Shown: positions 55,620-64,000 of the stretch, piece after piece
Layout: the number at the start of each line of letters is the position of its first letter
Position numbering within the stretch: the first letter of the stretch is position 1
Source of the DNA: Hygrocybe punicea
Taxonomy: Eukaryota > Basidiomycota > Agaricomycetes > Agaricales > Hygrophoraceae
DNA: 64,000 bases
Assembly: GCA_963556145.1 (NCBI GenBank)
Contig: OY744466.1
Span: 5,317,820-5,381,819, forward strand
Direction of reading: 5' to 3'
Notes under the pieces: model-generated
The model's database searches: none
What the model saw: only the letters and a program-made list of their open reading frames with translations
What the model was told of the DNA's origin: nothing
Translations under genes and position numbers: made by a program

Positions 55620-58060
55620 GTTGTGTCTATCATCCACTTCAGGAATTTCAACATTTATGTCTAAAGTTAGCAGCAAAATATAATCTTTGGATTTACATTT
55701 GGGCCAAATTTAAATATTGAATTTAAGTCATAAATAAATAAATGTCTAAATTAATTGTTTTCTCTTGCCTTTAGATTAGTCCTGCAATCGAAATAATCAT
55801 CAGTGCTAAAGTGTGAGGGAAAGTATAATTTAGATTTGAGTTTACTCTGGTTTGCTAGTCCACATTCAGGCATCACTTAAAGACAAACTGAAAGTTATAA
55901 TTTCGATGAAATTAAAATATTTAATTTATTGGGTCTCAAAATGTACCATTTTGGGAGTTATCAAAAGTTAAGATTCCATCAGAACTAAAGTGATTGTACA
56001 CTCCCATTGCCCACTCATTGCCCACTCATTGCCAACCCATCACCACTCGTTGCACTCACTGCCCATGTGCACGTTAGGATAAGACGATGTCATTGTCTTC
56101 GACGGGTCTGGATCGCGTAAGTGCTAGTTCAGTCACAAGTCACAACAACAACAACTACAAAGACAACAAGAAAAACAATGATACTGATGACAACAACAAC
56201 AACGGTCATCACCAGTGAGGCCAGAGGAGTGGTGGCGATGACGATGACGAATGATGGTGACACCGCAGACAAGGACAGCGATGAGGACAACAAAGATGGT
56301 GGTATCAGTGGTGGCACCACCAGCTAGATGATGGCGATGACCTCCACTGCCAACAGGCAGCAGCAAGGCGATGACGACGACGATGGTGGTGGAATGGGGG
56401 TGTCAGGTATTGGGCGTGCTCATCGCCCAGCCATTGCTGACAATACCTCCCTCCCAGCCATTGCCCCAGCCATCATCAATCCAATGGCGGCAATGATAAT
56501 GAGGGCCCAATGGACCACGACCATGACCACAACCACTACAAACACGACCACAACTGCTGCCATCGAATATGAATACCGGCCAGCGAGGGGACGATGGCAG
56601 TGGCATTCACCACCACCTTCACCACCACCATCACTTCCTCAACCACCAATACCACCACCACCACGATGGATGATGATGATGCCGACGATGACGGCAATGG
56701 CCCCACGGAATGGCGACAAGATCTCCACCACCATCCGGCAGCGGCAAGATGACGATGGTGACAAGTATCACCACCACCACTGCCACCACCATCAGCCACT
56801 GAGCAGTGGCAGGATGATGATGACGACCTCCTATGCCATCCCCCTGCCCACGCATGATGCCCATCTCCATCACCCATCATCACCCATGTTGCCCTCGCTC
56901 CCATCACCACCTCCACCGCCCATCCCATTGCCCATGCCCATCACCCTCACATCCACCCTGTCTCCCTGCCCATGCCACATCACCTGCCTACACCTGCCCA
57001 CGCCATCTCACCTGCCCAATTCCATCTCCCTTTCTGTCGTTGCCCCCCATCTCCCCCACCCTTATCACCTATGCCACCTCCCTCACCCTCATCACCTATG
57101 CCATCTCCTCAGCTTCCCATGGCATCGTGCCCACGCCATCTCCCTTCCCTGCTCTCCCATCCCTCTCCCTTGCCCACACCCCATGCTGTCTCCCTCACCC
57201 TCGTCGCCCATGCCATCGCCCATGCCATCTCCCGGCTATCTCCCCATGCTGCCATCTCCCTCACCCACACCTCTCTGCCTCCCCCACCATCTCCCTCACC
57301 TGCCCCTATTTCCCACCATCCCCCCTACCTCTGTCATCACCTCATGCAACCCCACCACCACATCAATTGATGTTGGAGCTAGGCTCATGAGGCCATATGA
57401 TTTGGTCCATTGGGAGATGGGTGGACAGTGGATGAACAATGGGTGGATGATGGTGGGCTGCGTCATACCCATCTTCTTGCCCATGCCATCTCCCTCGCCT
57501 ACGCCATCAGGGCTCCCTGCCTCTGCCATCACCTAGGCCCTGCCTGGCGCCACGCCGATTGATGTCAGTGAATTGTAGGACGCCCTCAAAGCCCACAGAA
57601 CAATGATGACGAGTGGGCGATGGGTGGGTGACGAGTGGGCGACGGGTGGGTGATGAGTGGGTGACGGGCGGGCAATGGCGTGGGCAATAGCTTTAGATCT
57701 GATGGCAACTTTGAATTGAAATAGCTGCCAAAATCTTATGTTTTGATAACTATTAAATTTATTATTTTAATCCTACCAAAAGTTTTAATTTTGGCCTGTC
57801 TTTAAGTGATGCCTAAATTTGGACTAGAAATTTTGAGTAAACTTGAAACTAAATTATGCTTTCCCCTTACAATTTAGATCTGATAATTATTTTGATTGCA
57901 AGAATAACCTAAAGATGAAAATAAATAAATCATTTAGAAGTGTACTTATCCATGACTTAAATTCAATATTTAGACTAGGCCTAAATGTAAATCTAAAGAT
58001 TATATATTTCTGCTAACTTTAGAAATCACTTTAGATCCTGACTAAAAGTTGGAACTCCTG
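55620..58060. mobile_element. 2.4-kb element with about 450-bp inverted ends and simple-sequence core
   Basis: The stretch from about 55640 (TCTAAAGTTAGCAG then TAATCTTTGGATTTACATTT) to about 56070 recurs in reverse complement from about 57600 to 58030 (AAATGTAAATCTAAAGATTA and CTGCTAACTTTAGAAATC). Matching landmarks in both arms include CTTAAATTCAATATT, AAATAAATAAAT, GGCATCACTTAAAGACA, GTTATCAAAA and the CCCACTCATTGCCCACTC repeats. Identity by eye is about 75-80 percent. The middle (56100-57560) is CCACCA, GATGACGA and CCCATG-type simple sequence whose long frames I reject, with one CAATTG-centred palindrome (57358). The outer termini are not resolved. Long inverted ends suggest a Mutator-like or foldback origin. 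Confidence 0.65.
57358..57375. repeat. CAATTG-centred palindrome module
   Basis: CCACATCAATTGATGTTG, symmetric over ACATCAATTGATGT, with both arms changed relative to CACGTC/GACGTG. It lies beside a CCACCA tract and is followed by GGCTCATGAGGCC, a relative of the CTCGCGAGG flank. A weaker copy (CCACGCCGATTGATGTCA) is at about 57550. Confidence 0.8.
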
Positions 58061-58099
58061 ATGTGGTCACAGCAAATGCCGAGTTTGGCCATGTTTACC

Positions 58100-58470
58100 T
58101 AGTGTTGCCATGACTATAGCCGATGTTTTTTGAAAAATGGCTATATCATTGCCAATAAAATGGTGGAAATTATGAGAATATTTGGGTGCATAGACCACAA
58201 GACAAGCCAGAGGGTCCTCTGCCACCATTGGTTGATGCAATGAGTCCCTGGTCTCTTATTGGACCGACTTTGAATTGTACTTGAATCAACTACAATTTAA
58301 AGATGGTCCAATAAGAGACCAGGGACTCATTGCATCAACTAATGGTGGCAGAGGACCCTCCGGCCTTTCTTGTGATCTATGCACCCAAATATTCTCATAA
58401 TTTCCACTATTTTATTAACAATGATATAGCCATTTCTAAAAAAACATCGGCTATAGTCGTGGCAACACTA
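58100..58470. mobile_element. 371-bp foldback hAT MITE with perfect 8-bp duplication
   Basis: Ends TAGTGTTGCCATGACTATAG and CTATAGTCGTGGCAACACTA; nearly the whole element is an inverted repeat (arms about 58100-58270 and 58300-58470). The octamer TGTTTACC flanks both ends (58092-58099 and 58471-58478), a perfect 8-bp hAT target duplication. No coding capacity. Confidence 0.95.
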
Positions 58471-58478
58471 TGTTTACC

Positions 58479-60195
58479 TTCTCATTCATTTTTTTTCTAA
58501 GGAGACATTTATCTTTGAAATAAGTCACAAAGAGCAGTGTATGTAAATAGTAGTAATAACTCTGAGGGACTCGGATATGCCATGCAAAGCAATGGCCCTC
58601 TGGCACAAGTGTAGAGGAGGTGGATGTGCTGACGCAAGGGTAGCCAGTGCCTGAGGAGTTTGGTGAAGCATTCAAGAGGGTCAAATATGAGTATGAGGTG
58701 TGTCAGATGAGGCTGTACCATGAAGACAACAGTTATGTGGGGCTGTTGGAGGCAAATACCATGATGTGTGACACTTTCATAGAGGTGCACTTCCAGTTAG
58801 AGCATTTTGACATTGGGTCAGGGGAAGCAGTGGTGGATTCGTTTACTGGGTGTTCGAGCAGGTGGTGGTGTTGAGGGTGGGGGGTCCAAAGCCAGTGTTA
58901 GTTTATAAGCGAAAGAATCTGGAGGAGGGCCCATACAGGCCAAGCTGGTGCCAGGGAATGCTAGAGGATTAGGTTCATGAATGAATACAGTGGGCAGTGT
59001 GGTTGCTGACGTTTTGTAGGAGTTACAGAGGGGAAGGAGTCTTCTGGAGGGGCCGCAGAGGTTGTGGGGTTACAGGTGGCCGTGGGGGTAGGCCGCAGGC
59101 GACAGGGACAAGGAATGTAATGGGGGGAATAAGAACACAAAGGGGTAGGTTAGTGGACAGGGCAAGGGGTTAGACTCAATGTAGGATCTCAAATGGTGTA
59201 CATTGTGCAGTTGTGTTTTAAAAAAGAGCTTATATTGGAATTAATCAAAAATTTCATATCAGGTGTGCCCAAAAAAGTCAAGAGGAATCTTAAGAATGGT
59301 CCGGTATGGTCAGTCAGATTTGGGATGATGCGTTGGGCATGGGCTGGGGTGTGCCTCATCAGCAGTGGGTCATTGGGGGGGCATCAAGGGGAAAGACGAA
59401 GATGGGTCAGGAGGGGTGGGACCTGGTAGGGAAGGTGTTGGTGTAATCATTAGGTAGCCTCAGGACGGGGAAATGGCTGGTAGATAAGGATAAGCAGGAG
59501 ACTGGCACATGTTGCGATTGGATGTGGCTGACCAATGTAGGGCACAGTGAGGGGAGGCCAGATCTGAGACAGGGATGGGTGAGAGTATGTGTCTTAGGAA
59601 GAGAAGGTTTCGGATGGTGGTGGCCATAAGGAGGTTTGCAAGGATATTTTTAGGGAGTGCAAGAGGGGCAGGCCACTCGACAACATGGATCAAGATGTGG
59701 GTGTGTATGGATGTGGGGTGGAAATTGACTGGCTTGTCATCATTTGGCCACTAGTGGTGCATGGTCGAAAGGCTCTTTTGGTGGGAGGCTTTTTGTATTC
59801 TCTGAAAGGGGGTTCAGGTGGGTGGTTGTTGTAAGCTGTCAAAGGTTTGAGTTGGCTTATGGGTTGGGGTGGGAACAAACTTGTAGTGGAGGGGCAAGGA
59901 AGGGGAGCAACACATGTTCATATTCTTGAAGTTATTCAGCAGCTGCAGGTCTTGAGGACAGGCATCAGTCTACTCGGGGGTGACATCAGAGGAGACATGA
60001 CAGATTATGGGAGTTTCATTGCAGGTATGTATAGCATTAGGGGTTCTCAGTGGTTTACGTTGAAAATGCGATAGGCAGAATGGTGGCTATTATTGCGGAG
60101 AACATGAGGGGGAGGGACAGGGAAAGGGTGCTGCAAGGGGTAACTGCAGCCATAATGTGGTTGTGAGCTTTTTCTCATTCAGAATGGACACAGGC
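58479..60195. other. G-rich unassigned DNA, no supported gene
   Basis: Rich in GGGG, GTGGG and AGGGG words with scattered frames below 95 residues (for example 58647-58874, plus, with a KYEYEVCQMRLYHEDNSY stretch). I recognise no family. It could be decayed transposon DNA. Confidence 0.35.
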
Positions 60196-60463
60196 AATAG
60201 GGGGATTCACACATCCCAACTTGGCCCCAACTTCGGACCCAACTTCGACAACTTGGTGCTCTTTTTGGGCACTTTTTGTCAAGTTGGGGTTGAAGTTGAG
60301 GCACAAAGTTTGGTTTGAGATCATGGTCCCACTCTCCCAACTTCAACCCCAACTTGACCGGAATTGCCCAAACAGGACTCCGCAACTCATCAAGTTGAGG
60401 CTGAGTTGGGGCCGAGTTGAGGCACGAGTTGAGCCCGAGTTGGGGATGCGTGAATCCCCATAA
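60196..60463. mobile_element. About 265-bp MITE with GGGGATTCAC ends
   Basis: The left end GGGGGATTCACACATCCCAA and the right end TTGGGGATGCGTGAATCCCC are inverted repeats. TA is present close to both ends (AATAG... and ...CATAAT), compatible with a TA target duplication. The subterminal parts repeat CAACTT(C/G) and GAGTTG(A/G)GGC many times. No coding capacity. Confidence 0.8.
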
Positions 60464-62112
60464 TGATTGGAGAGGGGGAATACATGTGAAGTCAGAAACG
60501 TGGCTACCATACGAGGTTTCTCAGATTATGTGATCAATTGTCATATTCCACGCATGAAGTGCAAGGATCATGGAGGGTGAAATAGACACCTAAGAGAGTT
60601 AAAAACAGAGCATGTGGTTTTTCAGTGAGGTCCCATGTCCACCTACTCCATCCATCCCAACTTCCAGCACAAACGCGAGCACTGGGTGCCACACATGGAG
60701 CCCTGGCTGCCTCGACTTGGTAACGCCTTGTGGGAGCTCCCACAGCAACGATTTCACACCCAATCCTTACCAAGTCCCTTCCAATTGCCATCTTGACCAC
60801 AACATGAACCCCAAACACAAGTCTCTTGTGCCCATGCCGTCCTTCACCTCGATCGCGGGCCAAACATGTTGTGAGGATCCTCACAACCAGCACTGGCCCC
60901 TGCTGTCCCAGATCGCTGGGTTCCTCACAGGAGATCGAGCTCTGAGGCAAGAAAACATGATGGGTCTAGAGGTTGTTGGTAAGTAGGATATCCATGCCAT
61001 TCTGATGAAAATAACACAAGCACAGCCACACATAGATGCACCTTACATCAGTAGCACCCTTTTGTCAATCCGATGCTCCCCTGCACTCACTAGTTTCACT
61101 CATCGCAGCATTCAAGTTTAAGACTTTTGGAACATTTGCGGCAATGACACTTTGCCAGCAGAACTGTGGTGGGTCAGGAACTGGTACAATCATTACCAGG
61201 AGTTCATAAGGTTAGTTGCAGACTTGTGTCATATTTATTGTTCAATTGATCGGAGCACTGAACAGGGGGTCACTGATGGACTTCAATTCTTCTGCCTAGG
61301 TACCTGTCCACCGTGTAAAATCAACTGGCCAACAATCCCACCCCAGCCATTTTCTCAGATAGGCGGTGAGTGATGTGATGTGATGAGGGGCTGGGGTGGC
61401 TATTCCTATAGCCGAAATAGATATTGCTCCAGACCACGATCCTCTGGATGTTGTCAGGCCAACATCCTTCCACAGTCCTTTGGGCCAATGCAAGTCCTGC
61501 CAAGTCTCCCCTGGCTGGGTTTGTTCTGATTGCTGTCCTTGACCGGTAAAAAATTTAACATCCCCTAAATTGCCTGTTTCAATGGTGTGGAAGATCACTT
61601 CATTAATTAATGTTCATTGCTCCATTTCAGATACTGATTGGTGCATCACCTGAGCCTGCAGACAGAGAAGTCAGTGGATTGATATTGGTGTTGTCTTGTC
61701 AGAAAAGGCATCGTAATTACCAAATCTGAGTGTGAGCTTAGGCACACGTGCAATACTAGCATGATAGTAAGAAACTTTGAGTCTACGTCTCTAGACCACC
61801 CTTAGTATCTTTCTATGGTTCTCCATTATTAACTCGGCCGGATCTGATTCCATGGATTCAATTTACTGGTGACTGGTGACCCTTGACCCTTCTGGCTCCG
61901 CCATTGAGGTTGAACTTGTGCCTGTGTTCCATGCGCTCAGCTTCAGGAAATGCAGATGCAGCTGGCCGCTTGGGTGGTCACTCGATTGGCTGGTCACCGT
62001 TTTAAGTAAACATTGAGACCAAGTATATATACTCCGAGTTCCCTACAATCTAAGTCCATGAACCCATTTCTCAACCCCAAAATTTTTCTGAGACGCTTCC
62101 CTTTGGCTATGC
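60464..62112. other. Unassigned DNA before the C48-like gene
   Basis: Short frames with possible Cys motifs (61152-61373, plus, with LGTCPPCKINWPTIPPQPF) but no family I can name. The region 60610-60960 resembles in style the CA/CC-rich repeat blocks at 8.5 and 29.5 kb. Confidence 0.3.
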
Positions 62113-64000
62113 TTGATATCTCAGTACACCCTCTTTCGTCCTGCGGCACAGCGTCTGATTATTGACCCCAAGGTACGTATGCTGTGTTACTTGATATCCA
62201 CAAATTACCTAATGGCATCGACATTGTCACAGTCAGGCTACAGTACTGGTGGTGGTGATATCAGTGACTCGTCTGATGATGACCCCTTCCCTACTGTCCT
62301 TCCACTGGAACACATGCTCGGATACTCTGCATATGAATTATCAGCCCCAGACAACCTTTTCTCCACCAGTTATCTTGCACAACTCACCATTCATCAATCT
62401 ATTGACATGACAACTCAAATTCCACCCATCCTTCCTGACAATACCTTGCGACTTGTCGACTGGTCACAGACAATACCTGGAATAAGTCATTTTCTCCTCA
62501 CAGAGTCTTCAATCCCATCTCTGAAAGATGTTCAAATATTTTTGGGTGATATGCCTGTGAAATTTGCCAAGGGCTATAGGAGTGTGATTGTTGAGGCTCA
62601 AGGTAGGCAATAATTGATGCATGTTACTTACTGTCACTCAATGTTCTGTGTCCTGCCAGGAAATGTCAACCTAGTGCACTTCCGCGACGCATGGAAATGG
62701 TCGAATGTGCTGTTATTTCATCAGCGTATGATCAAACTAAACTCTGTGGTTGATGCTGTTTGCACTCACAACTTACTGGGATCTGACAACTTCCAAGCTT
62801 TTCTTGAGTGCCCAGGTATGGCTCAACTTCACGGGTTTCCGAGCGACTTGGATGTCCCTGCCTTTGTGAATTTATACGATCTGCTCAATGAGAACTGGAT
62901 TGGTGAGTGCATTCTGGACACACACATGCTTATCAAATCATGATGGAAATCAATTCATGTGCCAATTCTCCTTTCATCTGAATCCTTCCATCTATTTTTC
63001 ATGTCCAGCTCACAAATGCATACCATGCAGGTTGTCTTTCCAACATCCTAAAGGATCTCTGAGAGTCCCTTCTCACCGACCCACCTGACATTATCGCCTT
63101 CATGTGTAACAAAAATAAATCGCACTGGGCACCATATGTCATTCCGATGAAGAAGCGGCTCGTTCAGCAAGGCGATTCCTTGGAGTGGGCCCCAGATGAA
63201 GCAATGTTGGATAAATTGCGATGGTTTCTAGGGGACGTCACAGACACTCAAGGGAAATGGATGGAGAAAGCCCTCCCTGTTCCGTACCAAGGACCTGGCA
63301 GTGGGTTGTGTGGGATAATTTCATTGAGCGTCATTCAAGCTTTTGCTGACCAAAACATGATGCCTTGGTCCCTCGAAATGGCATCGACATTTCATCATAA
63401 TTGGTTACAAGAACTTCTGCTCCATCACTTGACAGTGATTCGCTCATTAGCTAAAGTAAGCTATCATTTATTGACCAGACAAAGTGGCTGGAATTTAATT
63501 TAGCTTCAGTCCTCTGTTGGCTTCCCCCATGCGGATCTGACAGACGAAGGCACCAACAACCTTGCACCAAGTGCACGTCACATGCAGCCTGCCATGGCTA
63601 TTGCTGATTCTGCCTTTGATCGCAACATCACTGATCCAGAAACCAACTCTGAATCAGATGCTGCAGATGGTACACCTACTCCTCACACAGCTAAGTTTGG
63701 TCCAATGGTACCACGATCACTAAGTGGTTCACCAAAGAAGTCTGCAAATGCCCCACTGGACCCACAGTGCCCACAAGTAGGCATGATTTTCAACACGTTG
63801 GAGGAAGCTGTTCATTTTGTGTATGAATATGAATGCCATTGGGGATATGAATGGAAGAAAGGTGAAAGTGAGCATAATAAAGAGGGTAGGAATCATGTCT
63901 CTTTTTTTTTTGGTAATTTGCTTACAATTCTGCAGGCAGAGTAAAGCGTCTTCGACTTCGATGCTCCAGCTCCTCGCAGCACATTGTCAAGCATGTCAGG
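62113..64000 (+). CDS. Ulp1/C48-like cysteine protease with FAR1-like domain, runs off the edge
   Basis: Exons on the plus strand. An N-terminal part with YSTGGGDISDSSDDDPFPTV and IPGISHFLLTESSIPSLKDV is followed by NVNLVHFRDAWKWSNVLLFHQRM and then a protease-like core. SHWAPYVI (about 63120) would hold the catalytic His, GDSLEWAPDEAM an acidic partner, and PYQGPGSGLCGIISLSV (about 63290-63340) the Gln and Cys of the Ulp1/C48 SUMO-protease fold. Further on, VGMIFNTLEEAVHFVYEYECHWGYEWKKGE (63775-63860) resembles the start of FAR1/MULE-type DNA-binding domains, and the window ends in KRLRLRCSS..HIVKHV. Fusion or linkage of a C48 protease to such a domain is known from transposon-related genes. 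An in-frame TGA at 63060-63062 (ILKDL-stop-ESLLTD) may be a lesion or lie in an unrecognised intron. The 5' start is not resolved: CTCAG at 62129 could be an acceptor from an earlier exon. Confidence 0.6.

Noticed and set aside
56328..57536. 402-residue Pro/His/Met-rich ORF
   Set aside because: It is simple CCACCA/CCCATG repeat DNA between long inverted ends, with overlapping frames on the other strand; no codon structure is visible.

Overview
This is a window of eukaryotic nuclear DNA, almost certainly from an agaricomycete (mushroom-forming basidiomycete). The evidence is many short GT-AG introns (about 45-90 nt), no bacterial operon structure, and several protein families that I know mainly from Agaricomycetes. 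These include a fungal Crinkler-like NTPase, Plavaka/Tnp2 transposases with their basidiomycete partner ORF, the fungal integrase-core family, and a widespread basidiomycete unknown family carrying an ETWQEFFVR motif. A mycorrhizal or Boletales-like genome is a guess from protein resemblance only. A run of 100 N at 3030-3129 is an assembly gap.

The window is a transposon graveyard with very few intact genes. From left to right it holds: low-complexity DNA (1-3000); a 3' hAT transposase relic (3429-4869); a three-lesion pseudogene of the unknown family (4991-7573, minus) with an upstream array of palindromes; repeat DNA; a near-complete hAT transposase pseudogene (10246-13757); a Plavaka transposase fragment joined to a broken copy of the elongation factor gene SPT5 (14496-19250, minus), which is split by an 818-bp foldback; several hAT-type non-autonomous elements and a repeat island (19914-27000) that carries a captured AAA ATPase piece; an integrase-core gene broken by one stop codon (27324-29112); captured glycosyltransferase and phosphatase fragments (30253-30550); a HECT-like gene (31041-34561, minus); and a mariner-like MITE just upstream of an apparently intact Crinkler-like gene (35337-38521). 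Further right come a 1.08-kb hAT non-autonomous element with a perfect 8-bp target duplication (40311-41388), a third hAT copy (45234-47450), a decayed Tnp2/Plavaka transposase with a convergent partner ORF (48301-54540), a long-TIR element (about 55.6-58.1 kb), a foldback hAT MITE with a perfect 8-bp duplication, another MITE, and a Ulp1/C48-like protease with a FAR1-like domain that runs off the right edge.

The most interesting unexplained signal is a set of sequence modules shared by the repeat islands. One is an 18-bp palindrome with core CACGTCAATTGACGTG, found 11 times with arm changes that often preserve the symmetry. The other is a GC-rich hairpin found 6 times, followed each time within a few bases by a 5' splice-site-like GTRYGT. 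They sit inside or beside hAT-end elements, trinucleotide microsatellites and captured gene fragments. The second notable signal is recurrent in-frame TGA at positions where the family, as I remember it, has arginine. This fits CGA-to-TGA (CpG deamination, RIP-like or methylation-driven) inactivation of the transposon genes.

The intact-looking coding capacity is the Crinkler-like gene (995 aa, four exons), possibly the HECT-like gene, and perhaps the C48/FAR1-like gene apart from one TGA. All boundaries were read by eye and no database search was possible.
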